NCBI RefSeq assembly: GCF_000585375.1 | Contig: NZ_KK073874.1 | Coordinates: forward strand, 5,301,251 to 5,365,250 | Length of the DNA stretch: 64,000 nucleotides | Source: Cryptosporangium arvum DSM 44712 | GTDB lineage: Bacteria; Actinomycetota; Actinomycetes; Mycobacteriales; Cryptosporangiaceae | Direction of reading: 5' to 3' | Part shown: one piece after another, positions 41,453 through 48,997 of the stretch | How positions within the stretch are numbered: the stretch's first letter is position 1 | Layout of the letters: each line of letters opens with the position of its first letter | The notes under the pieces: model-generated | What the model saw: the letters and a program-made list of their open reading frames with translations, nothing else | Told to the model about the DNA's origin: nothing | Databases searched by the model: none | Translations under genes and position numbers: made by a program

Positions 41453-42631
41453 ATGACACCCATCCTCCGCGGCGCGGCGGCCGCCCTCGCCGCCCTGGCC
41501 GTGACGGCGGGCCTCGCCGTGACCGCGCTGGCCCTCCTCGACCTGCCGATGACGCTGGTCCCCGCGGTCCTCTCCGCGGCCGCCGGCGCGCCCGCCGAGC
41601 TGAGCGGCGAGGTCGCGACGCCGCTGGTCCCGATCGCGCTGCGCGGCACCGTCGACGTGGTGCCGCTCGGCATCACCGCGCCCGGCGTCGTCGTCCTCGC
41701 GCTGGTGTCGTGGGGTTCGGCGCGGACGCCGCTCCGGACGCTCGCGCTGCGCGCGGCCGGGACCGCCGGAACGGCGGTGGTCGCTCTGGCGGTGCTCTCG
41801 CGCGCGGGGAGCACCGTGGTCGACGTCCCGCTGCCGGCCGGGCGGGTGCCGCTGCCGACGAGCGCGGCACTCATGGTCGAGCCCGGGTCCGCGGTGCTCA
41901 GCGGTCTGCTGGCGGTGCTGGGGCTGGCGGCCGCCGGCGCGCTGCTCACGCGTGTGCCGTACCGCCGGGTCGTGATGGTGACGGTGCTGGCCGGGGCGGT
42001 CGTGCCGGTGCTGATCGGGCTGGTGGCGGCCGTGGTCCTGGTGGGGCGGCAGCCCGCGCTCGCCGGGGCGGCGCTGCTGTTCGGCGCGAACGCGGTGCTC
42101 GCCGCGGTCGGAGCGTCCTCGCTGACGGGGCCCGGCGGGCCGTCGGCGCAACTGGTGGACGCCGCGGTGAGCCGCGCCGACTGGCTGCCCGGCGCCTGGG
42201 CTCCCGCCACGGCCGTCTTCGTCCTGCTCGCCACCGCGGCCCTGGCCCTCACCGCACCCCGCCCGCACGCGACCCCGCCCCTGCGGGCGCGCCGACCGGG
42301 CCCGCACCCCCGTCCGTTCCCGGCCACCCCGCGGACCACGGCCGACGGACGGTGGCGGCGCGCCGGGACCGAGGCGGTGGTGGCGGGGGCCGCCCTCGGG
42401 CTCATCCTCGCGCTCACCGCCCTCCTCACCGCCGGCGGGCTCGACCTCGCGATCTCCCTCGCGGTCTTCCGCACCCCGCTGCTCGCGCTGCGGCTGGAAC
42501 CCGCCCCCGGCTGGGCCCTGCTCGCCGGCGCGCTCGCCGGCGCCCTGGCGGGTGGCGTCGGCAGCTTGACCGCCGACGTACGGTGGCGGGCTCAGCAGCG
42601 CCTCCTCCGGCGCATCCGCGCCTACGGGTGA
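41453..42631 (+). CDS. Polytopic membrane protein, streptophobe-like
   Basis: 392 residues. About nine membrane segments separated by short loops (ILRGAAAALAALAVTAGLAV, LVPAVLSAAAGAPAELSG, PGVVVLALVSWGSA, VLLATAALALTAP and others), with a cytoplasmic Pro/Arg loop near 280-310. Resembles the streptophobe family of actinobacterial membrane proteins. It precedes the OmpR/HK pair by 8 bp and probably forms one operon with it; the pair may control or sense through it. Confidence 0.7.
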   Translation: MTPILRGAAAALAALAVTAGLAVTALALLDLPMTLVPAVLSAAAGAPAELSGEVATPLVPIALRGTVDVVPLGITAPGVVVLALVSWGSARTPLRTLALRAAGTAGTAVVALAVLSRAGSTVVDVPLPAGRVPLPTSAALMVEPGSAVLSGLLAVLGLAAAGALLTRVPYRRVVMVTVLAGAVVPVLIGLVAAVVLVGRQPALAGAALLFGANAVLAAVGASSLTGPGGPSAQLVDAAVSRADWLPGAWAPATAVFVLLATAALALTAPRPHATPPLRARRPGPHPRPFPATPRTTADGRWRRAGTEAVVAGAALGLILALTALLTAGGLDLAISLAVFRTPLLALRLEPAPGWALLAGALAGALAGGVGSLTADVRWRAQQRLLRRIRAYG

Positions 42632-42639
42632 GGTCAGCA

Positions 42640-43320
42640 ATGCAGCGCTTGCTCGTGGTCGACGACGACGACACGGTCCGCGGCCTCCTCGCCGACGCGC
42701 TGCGTTACGTCGGGTACGACGTCACCGCGGTCGCCACCGGAGCGGACGCGCTCGACGCGGCCCGGCACGACCCGCCCGACCTGGTCGTGCTCGACGTGAT
42801 GCTGCCGGGCCTGGACGGCTTCGACGTGATCCGCCGCCTGCGCGCGGCCACCGAACACGTTCCGGTGCTCTTCCTCAGCGCCCGCGACGACTACGCCGAC
42901 AAGGTCAACGGCCTCACGCTGGGCGGCGACGACTACGTCACCAAGCCGTTCCACCTGCCGGAGCTCATCGCGCGGATCGAGGCGATCCTGCGCCGCGCCG
43001 GCGGCGGGCCCGGCGACGGCACGCTGAGCGTCGCCGACCTGACGCTCGACCCGACGACCCGCGAGGTGACCCGCGGCGGCCGGCCGGTCCGGCTCTCGCC
43101 CACCGAGTTCCGGCTGCTGCGGTACCTGATGGAGCGCGCCGGTCAGGTCGTCTCCAAACCGCAGATCCTGGAGGACGTCTGGCACTACGACTTCGCGGGC
43201 GACACGAGCATCGTCGACACCTACGTCAGTTACCTGCGGCGCAAGGTCGACGCCGGGGAGCCGAAGCTGATCCACACCCTGCACCGCGTCGGCTTCGTGC
43301 TGCGGGGGCCACGGCGATGA
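42640..43320 (+). CDS. OmpR/PhoB-family response regulator
   Basis: 226 residues. Receiver with Asp8-Asp9, phospho-Asp52 (LVVLDVMLPG) and Lys in YVTKPF; winged helix at about 125-225 (RLSPTEFRLLRYLMERAGQV, SIVDTYVSYLRRKVD, IHTLHRVGFVLRG). Coupled to its kinase by ATGA. Confidence 0.96.
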   Translation: MQRLLVVDDDDTVRGLLADALRYVGYDVTAVATGADALDAARHDPPDLVVLDVMLPGLDGFDVIRRLRAATEHVPVLFLSARDDYADKVNGLTLGGDDYVTKPFHLPELIARIEAILRRAGGGPGDGTLSVADLTLDPTTREVTRGGRPVRLSPTEFRLLRYLMERAGQVVSKPQILEDVWHYDFAGDTSIVDTYVSYLRRKVDAGEPKLIHTLHRVGFVLRGPRR

Positions 43321-44729
43321 TCCCCCGCTCGCTGCGGGCCCGGTTGCTGCTGATCACCGCGGCGCTGCTGGTCGTCGGCCTGCTCGTCAGCGACGCGGTG
43401 GTGACCTCGGCGCTGCGCACCCGCCTGGTGGACCGGGTCGACCACCAGCTCGTGCCGATCACACTGGTGCTGGCGCGGCTGGAGCCCGGGGTCGTGAACC
43501 TGGACGGCGCGGCGACGGTCGTCCGCGCGCTGGACCTGATCAGCGCGGTGTCGGTGGCGTACGTGGGAGCCGACGGCAGCGTGGCGCACGTCGACAGCAC
43601 CGGCGCACCGCCGCCGCGCTTCGACGGGTCGCTGCTCGGCGCGCCGCCCGGCGAGGCGTTCACGCTCGGCGGGTCCTGGCGCGCGGTCGTCGCCCCACGG
43701 CCGGGCGGCGGTGTCGTGGTGGTCGCGGCCTCGCTGAGCACGATCGACGCCACGATCCGGCAGCTGCGCCTGGTGTGCCTGGTGACCGGCCTGATCGTGG
43801 TCGCGCTGCTGACCGGCGTCGGCTGGATCGCGATCCGGGCCGGGCTGCGCCCGCTCCGCACGATCGAGGACTCCGCGGCCGCGATCGCCGGCGGCGACCT
43901 GACCCACCGCATCCCCGAGGCCGGCCCTCCCGGCACCGAGGTGGCCCGGCTCACGCTCGTGCTCAACACCATGCTGACGCAGATCGAGCGGGCGTTCGCG
44001 GCGCGGGCGGAGTCCGAGGCCCGGATGCGCCGGTTCGTCGCCGACGTCAGTCACGAGCTGCGCACACCGCTGTCCGGCATCAAAGGTTCGGCCGAGCTGC
44101 ACCTGATGCGCGGCGGCGCCGACGAGACCGTGCGGCGCATCGACCGGGAGGCCGGGCGGCTCGCCGCGCTGGTGGAGGACCTGTTGCTGCTGGCGCGGCT
44201 GGACGAGCCGGCGGCCGGGCCGGTGCTGGAACCGGCCCCGATGGACCTGCGCACGCTGGCCGCGGACGCCCGGCACGATCTGCTGGCGCTGGACGCCGCC
44301 CGTCCGGTCTCGCTCACCGGCCTGTCCGACGCCGACCCGCCGGGCGCCGCCCTGGTGCTCGGCGACGAGGCCCGGCTGCGTCAGGTCGTCAGCAACCTGG
44401 TGGGAAACGTGCACGCGCACACCCCCGCCGACGCTCCGGTGCGCATCGGCGTCGGCCGCCTCGGCGACGAGGCCGTCCTGGACCTCGCCGACACCGGCCC
44501 CGGGGTGGCCGACGACGACGCCGAGCGTGTGTTCGACCGCTTCCACCGGGCCGACGATTCGCGTACCCGGGCGGCGCCCGGCCGCCGGGGCTCACCCGCG
44601 GGGGCCGGGCTGGGGCTGGCGATCGTGCAGTCGTTGGTGGTCGCGCACGGGGGGCGGGTCGAGGTGCGGCCGACACCCGGCGGCGGCGCGACGTTCCGGA
44701 TCGCGCTGCCGTGGCTGGCCGACGGCTGA
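43317..44729 (+). CDS. Sensor histidine kinase with HAMP domain
   Basis: 470 residues. N-terminal helix, an extracellular domain of about 110 residues, second helix (LVTGLIVVALLTGVGWIAI), HAMP region, then H-box ADVSHELRTPLSGIKGSAEL with His246 and ATPase blocks QVVSNLVGNVHAHTPA, VLDLADTGPGVADDDAERVF and GLGLAIVQSLVVAHGG. The extracellular loop has no recognised fold. Pairs with the OmpR-type regulator. Confidence 0.95.
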   Translation: MIPRSLRARLLLITAALLVVGLLVSDAVVTSALRTRLVDRVDHQLVPITLVLARLEPGVVNLDGAATVVRALDLISAVSVAYVGADGSVAHVDSTGAPPPRFDGSLLGAPPGEAFTLGGSWRAVVAPRPGGGVVVVAASLSTIDATIRQLRLVCLVTGLIVVALLTGVGWIAIRAGLRPLRTIEDSAAAIAGGDLTHRIPEAGPPGTEVARLTLVLNTMLTQIERAFAARAESEARMRRFVADVSHELRTPLSGIKGSAELHLMRGGADETVRRIDREAGRLAALVEDLLLLARLDEPAAGPVLEPAPMDLRTLAADARHDLLALDAARPVSLTGLSDADPPGAALVLGDEARLRQVVSNLVGNVHAHTPADAPVRIGVGRLGDEAVLDLADTGPGVADDDAERVFDRFHRADDSRTRAAPGRRGSPAGAGLGLAIVQSLVVAHGGRVEVRPTPGGGATFRIALPWLADG

Positions 44730-44735
44730 GCGAGC

Positions 44736-45404
44736 TCATCCCCGCCGGGTCGGCAGCTCACGCACCCGGGAGGCGAACGCGGCCACCAGGAGGACGACGA
44801 AGATCGCCAGGTTCACGATCCACCGCGGATCGTCCACGTGGAGTCCACGCGCGAACTCGGCCCGCTCGGCCGCCGTGAGACGCGCGGTGGAGTGCTCCGC
44901 GCCCGCGAAGTCCAGCCGGGCGCCCGCGAACACGAGGTACGTCCAGACTCGGAGGCCGAAGTAGAGCCCGGCCGCGACCAGGATCAGCACCCGCCGGAGC
45001 CCCGGGCGCCACCCCACGATCAGCAGCATCGGCATCACCACGAGCTCGGTGGGCGCGTTGGCCAGGATCGCGATCGGGATGCTCGGGAGGAACATCGCGA
45101 TCACCACCTCGCCGGTGACCGATCCGGTGTCCAGCGCGGTGCTCAGCATGAGCAGCCCGACCGCCCCGCCGAACGCGAACAGCGCCATCGCGGTGGCGCC
45201 GAACGCCACCAGCACGTCCTCGGTCCAGGCGCTGCGGACGGGACCGCGCCGCACCCACCGCGCGAGGATCGCGACGAGAGCGGCCCAGACCGCGGCGAGC
45301 CCGACCGCCACCGGGGCGGGCAGGAACTCGACGAGCGAGAGACCGTGAACGACGAGCGTGAAGATCGTGGCGAGCACAACGCTGACTTTCGAGCCGGATT
45401 CCAT
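44736..45404 (-). CDS. Hypothetical membrane protein
   Basis: 222 residues with six membrane segments, beginning VSVVLATIFTLVVHGLSLVEFLPA. Many charged loops (WVRRGPVRSAW, GLHVDDPRW). No family recognised. It is next to, and same strand as, the frameshifted LuxR gene, so they were probably read together. Confidence 0.72.
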   Translation of the reverse strand: MESGSKVSVVLATIFTLVVHGLSLVEFLPAPVAVGLAAVWAALVAILARWVRRGPVRSAWTEDVLVAFGATAMALFAFGGAVGLLMLSTALDTGSVTGEVVIAMFLPSIPIAILANAPTELVVMPMLLIVGWRPGLRRVLILVAAGLYFGLRVWTYLVFAGARLDFAGAEHSTARLTAAERAEFARGLHVDDPRWIVNLAIFVVLLVAAFASRVRELPTRRG

Positions 45405-45464
45405 GCCGGCCGACGGTAGGAAGCCGGACCGTTCCCGGCATCTGCCGAACGGCCTAGACCGGGT

Positions 45465-45946
45465 TCAATCCAGCAGACCGGCGTCGCGGGCCGCGCCACG
45501 GCCTGCAGGCGGCTCGTCGCGCCGAGCTTGCGGAAGATGTGGTTGAGGTGCGCTTTCACGGTGCCCCGCGCGACGAACAGCGCCGCCGCGATCTCCGCGT
45601 TCGAACGCCCGGCCGCGAGCTCACGCAACACCTCGACCTCCCGGGCGCTCAGCGCCTCTCCCCTCCACCCACCGCCCACGCCGCGCCCGGACGCGGCGAC
45701 GTCCGGGGGCCGCTCGTCGGCGGACCGCTCGGCGGCGGGCGGCTCGTCGGCGGGCGGGGGTGGGGCGAGGACCGAGCGGACGGCGAGGACCGTGATGAGG
45801 AGGACGGCGGCGCCGAACGGGGGGACGATCCACCACTCGTCGAGACCGCGTTCGACCATCGCGAACGACAGGCCGACGACCACCATCACCCAGGTGAAGC
45901 AGCCGCCGACCACGGCGGCGACGAGTGCTGCTCGGCGGACTCGCAT
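45465..45946 (-). pseudogene. Membrane-anchored LuxR-type regulator with an apparent frameshift
   Basis: N-terminus has two membrane segments (ALVAAVVGGCFTWVMVVVGL, WWIVPPFGAAVLLITVLAV), a Pro/Ala linker and a LuxR helix-turn-helix (LSAREVEVLRELAAGRSNAE, ARGTVKAHLNHIFRKLGATS). After RLQAVAR the frame runs on into the next gene. Restoring one base at about 45488-45494 gives RARDAGLLD and a stop at 45465, the usual C-terminus of such proteins. Either a real 1-bp deletion or a sequencing error. Without it, the DNA-binding domain is complete in either reading. Confidence 0.75.
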
Positions 45947-45953
45947 CTTTCGC

Positions 45954-46748
45954 CTAGGCGGGTGGGCCGGCGTGCAGGGTGAGCCTGGTCCAGGCGCCGA
46001 CGTTCACGGTGGCGCCGTCGGGCAGGGGCACGGGACGCTCGGCTTCGATCGGGTCGGCGCTGCCGTTGAGGTAGGTGCGGTTCGTGGAGCGCAGGTCGAT
46101 GATCGCCCAGGTGCCGTCGGGCTGGGGCACGAGCAGCGCGTGGGTGGCGGAGACGGCGGCGTCCTCGGGGGGTCCGGTCAGGTCGATGTCCGGGTAGATC
46201 CCGCGGGAGCGGCTGCGGCGCCCGATCAGCAGCTGGCGGGGGCCGAGCGGGAAGCGTCGCTCGGGGACGAAGGCCGGGAAGTCGACGTCGGCGGCGTCGG
46301 GTCCGTCGAGCGACTGCATGCGGTCGAAGTAGGCGCGGTCGGCGGTGACGCTCACCCACCACGTCCCGCTCGCCCGCTCCTCCGCCGGAGCCGCGAGGTC
46401 ACCCCAGCCCGGTGCGGGCGTGGCCGGTGCCGGGCCCGGCGGGGCCGAGGACGGCAGGGGCGAAGTCGGCGGGCCCGAAGCCGGAGGGGCCGAAGCCGGA
46501 GGGATCGAAGCCGGAGGGGCCAGGGAATCCGCTCCGCACTCCTCGCAGAACCGACCGGCGAGACCCGTACCGCACTCCGGACACACCGCGGCGCCCCCGG
46601 GCCGCTCCCCCGCAGGCTCACTCGCCGCCGAGCCCGCCCCGGAACCCGCCCCGGAATCCCGCCCGGAGCCCGCCCCGTCCAGCCGGACCCCGCATTCGTC
46701 GCAATAGTCCGTCGCCTCGGACGCATGCCCCTTCGGACACACCACCAT
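45954..46748 (-). CDS. FHA-domain protein with N-terminal zinc ribbons
   Basis: 264 residues. Two zinc-ribbon modules in residues 1-75: CPKGHASEATDYCDECGVRL and CPECGTGLAGRFCEECGADS. A Pro/Ala/Ser linker leads to an FHA domain about residues 165-262 (RQLLIGRRSRSRGIYPDIDL, VSATHALLVPQ, IIDLRSTNRTYLNG), with the phosphothreonine-binding Arg and Ser/Asn in place. It reads phosphorylation, probably by PknG or the soluble kinase. Compared with GarA it lacks the phosphorylatable N-terminal ETT motif. Last gene of the leftward operon. Confidence 0.9.
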   Translation of the reverse strand: MVVCPKGHASEATDYCDECGVRLDGAGSGRDSGAGSGAGSAASEPAGERPGGAAVCPECGTGLAGRFCEECGADSLAPPASIPPASAPPASGPPTSPLPSSAPPGPAPATPAPGWGDLAAPAEERASGTWWVSVTADRAYFDRMQSLDGPDAADVDFPAFVPERRFPLGPRQLLIGRRSRSRGIYPDIDLTGPPEDAAVSATHALLVPQPDGTWAIIDLRSTNRTYLNGSADPIEAERPVPLPDGATVNVGAWTRLTLHAGPPA

Positions 46749-46760
46749 GCCGAAGCCCTC

Positions 46761-48047
46761 TCAGTCGGTCTGCCGCGGCCGGACCTGCTGCGTCTTCCGG
46801 GACGCCACCGCCGCCATCTCGGCGTCGATACTCGCAGCCACCTTCCGCAGCCGCACCGTCCCGGTCCGCTCGTCGACCACGTCCACGACCTTCGCCAGCA
46901 GCTTCGCGGTGTCCTCCCGGCCCGACTCGGCCGCCAGCTGCACCGCCCGCCCGAGCTTCAGCGTCGCCCGGTCCAGGTCACCGGCCTTCTGCGCCTCGGT
47001 CCCCTCCAGGATGGCCTCGGCCAGCTCGGTCTCGTCGGTGTAGTGCGCGACCTGGCGGTTGATCGCCGTCGTCGAGGTCAGGTCGTCCGTCCACACCGCA
47101 CGTACGAGCGACTGCCCGAGCACGTCGTCGCCGTGGACGACCGAGACCCGCGCGGCGAGCACCTCCTCACCGATCGGGTTGGGCTCCAGGTCGATCTTCA
47201 GGTGGTAGTCGCGGCTCTCCGCCCCCCAGGCGCCGATCGGGTACTCGCCCGCACGCTTGCCGGCGTCCCGGCGCCGCCCGGTCAGGTCGATGATCTCCGG
47301 GTGGACCTGCTTGACGAAGCGGATCGTCGCCCCGGCCGGTGTCCACACCCGGAGCAGCACGTCGGCCCGGGTCTTGCCCATCGCCGCCTGCGTCATCGCG
47401 ACGAACTCCGCCGCCAGCGCACCCGGGTCGGTGATGCCCGACGCGGTCCCCAGCAGCTGTTCGGCGACCTTGATCAGGTCACGCGCCATCCAGCCGTCGC
47501 CGACGCCCCGGCTGTCGCAGACGAACAGACCGGCGCAGCGCTCGAGCGCCCGGTCGAACGTCTGCTCGGACTCGCCGTTGGCGCCGTCGGTCAGCAGGAT
47601 GCCGTGGTTGATCGCGGCTCCGTGGCGCCGGAACAGGTCGGCGGCGAGCGTGAGCCAGGTGCCGATCGCGGTGCCGCCGCGCGTCCGCAGGTGCTGGACG
47701 GCCTCGCGGGCCTCGGACCGGTTGGCCGGCGAGGACGTCGCGAGCCGGGTCCGGCCGGGGTAGACCGTCCAGGCCTCGGTGTCGCCGGCCACGATCGCGA
47801 ACGCGACGCCGTCCGGGATCACGTCGATCGCGGCGATCGCGGCCGCCTTCGCGGCGCGGAGCTTCGCACCGCTCATCGAGGCGGAGACGTCGATCATGAT
47901 GACTTCGGCCGCACCGGCCGCGCGGGGAGGAGCCGCGGACACCTCGCCGGACTGCGTGACGGTGACGACCGCGTCCACGGTGCGGCCGCCGGCCGGGAGG
48001 AACTCGTTCTGGTGGGTCTCCACGGTGACCTGCGGTGTGCTGCTCAT
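46761..48047 (-). CDS. VWA-domain (TerY-like) protein
   Basis: 428 residues from ATG 48047. VWA metal site: IMIDVSASMSGAKLRAAKAA with D53-x-S-x-S, then TRGGTAIGTWLTLAADLF (Thr) and HGILLTDGANGESE (Asp). A beta-rich region follows from about 240 (AGATIRFVKQVHPEIIDLTG, LKIDLEPNPIGEEVLAARVS), then helices. VWA plus PP2C plus kinase is the order of the TerY-P triad known from tellurite-resistance systems. It probably binds a partner through the metal site. Coupled to the PP2C by ATGA. Confidence 0.9.
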   Translation of the reverse strand: MSSTPQVTVETHQNEFLPAGGRTVDAVVTVTQSGEVSAAPPRAAGAAEVIMIDVSASMSGAKLRAAKAAAIAAIDVIPDGVAFAIVAGDTEAWTVYPGRTRLATSSPANRSEAREAVQHLRTRGGTAIGTWLTLAADLFRRHGAAINHGILLTDGANGESEQTFDRALERCAGLFVCDSRGVGDGWMARDLIKVAEQLLGTASGITDPGALAAEFVAMTQAAMGKTRADVLLRVWTPAGATIRFVKQVHPEIIDLTGRRRDAGKRAGEYPIGAWGAESRDYHLKIDLEPNPIGEEVLAARVSVVHGDDVLGQSLVRAVWTDDLTSTTAINRQVAHYTDETELAEAILEGTEAQKAGDLDRATLKLGRAVQLAAESGREDTAKLLAKVVDVVDERTGTVRLRKVAASIDAEMAAVASRKTQQVRPRQTD

Positions 48048-48997
48048 GGCAACTCCCCTCCCGGGATGCTGGGTACCGCCAGCAGGGCGACGGCGATGTT
48101 GTCGGCGCCACCCGCGTCCAGCGCGAGCCCGACGAGCTCCCGCGCGGCGGCGGCGGGCGGCGACCCGGCGACGCGGGCGAGGTCGGCCGGGCCGGCCAGG
48201 TAACGGGACAGGCCGTCGGTGCAGAGGAGCAGGAGGCCGGGTCCGTCCGCGGGAACGGCGACGACGTGCGGGCCGACGCCGGGCGCGTCGGCGCCGAGCC
48301 AGCGGGTGAGCGGCGCACCCGGGGTGTCGGGCCGGGCGTCGTCCTCGGTGAGGCACCGCGCCGCGCCGCGGTCGGGGATCCAGTACGCCCGGGAGTCACC
48401 GGCCCAGCTCACGGCCATCCCCTCGCCCGTGACGACGCCGGACACGTAGGTGCAGCTGGGCGCGTCGGCCGGCACCGTGTCGACGAGCGCGTCCACCGCG
48501 GCGAGCGCGTCGTCGAACGCCTCGAGCGAGGCCGCGCCGGGGTCGCCGCCGCCGGTGAGCGCGCGGAGCAGGGCGGGCAGCGCGGCCTCGCAGGCGGCCA
48601 CGGCGGCCGCGTCGGCGCGGGGCGAGCTGGAGACGCCGTCGCAGACGACCGCGACGGGCCCGGCGGGGGTACGCCCGATCGCGACCGCGTCCTCGTTGTG
48701 GTGGCGGTGGGTGCCCCGGTCGGTCAGCGCGGCGACCCCCGGCAACTCCAGCGCGGCCCGGTCCCGCCCGGCTCCGCGGCGGCGCCCGCACTCACCGCAG
48801 TAGCCACCGATCGACGCGTCCGCTCCGCAGTGCGCACACCGCCCGGCCGCCGCCCCCGACCCCAACCAGCCGCCGACGGCGTCCGACCCTCCCGGGGCCG
48901 CCGGGGGTCGCCCGGGCAGATCGGCGCCGCAGGCCTCGCAGAAGACGTCGGTGGGGGCGGCGGGGGCCGCGCAGCGGGTGCAGGTCATCCGGGTCAC
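48044..48997 (-). CDS. PP2C-family Ser/Thr phosphatase with zinc ribbons
   Basis: 317 residues. N-terminal zinc ribbons CTRCAAPAAPTDVFCEACGA and CAHCGADASIGGYCGECGRRR, then the PP2C fold (GTHRHHNEDAVAIGRT, VAVVCDGVSSSPRAD, VSWAGDSRAYWIPD, LLLCTDGLSRYL, GGADNIAVALL). Metal-binding Asp residues of the fold are present. Counteracts the kinases of the cluster. GTG start overlaps the pknG stop. Confidence 0.93.
   Translation of the reverse strand: MTRMTCTRCAAPAAPTDVFCEACGADLPGRPPAAPGGSDAVGGWLGSGAAAGRCAHCGADASIGGYCGECGRRRGAGRDRAALELPGVAALTDRGTHRHHNEDAVAIGRTPAGPVAVVCDGVSSSPRADAAAVAACEAALPALLRALTGGGDPGAASLEAFDDALAAVDALVDTVPADAPSCTYVSGVVTGEGMAVSWAGDSRAYWIPDRGAARCLTEDDARPDTPGAPLTRWLGADAPGVGPHVVAVPADGPGLLLLCTDGLSRYLAGPADLARVAGSPPAAAARELVGLALDAGGADNIAVALLAVPSIPGGELP

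Noticed and set aside
45143-45946. Single 267-residue LuxR protein reading through into the next gene
   Set aside because: The tail after the helix-turn-helix has no relation to the family and overlaps an intact membrane protein gene. One missing base explains it better.
45954-46748. Orthologue of GarA/OdhI
   Set aside because: FHA and neighbouring pknG fit, but it has two zinc ribbons and lacks the phosphorylatable N-terminal ETT motif of GarA.
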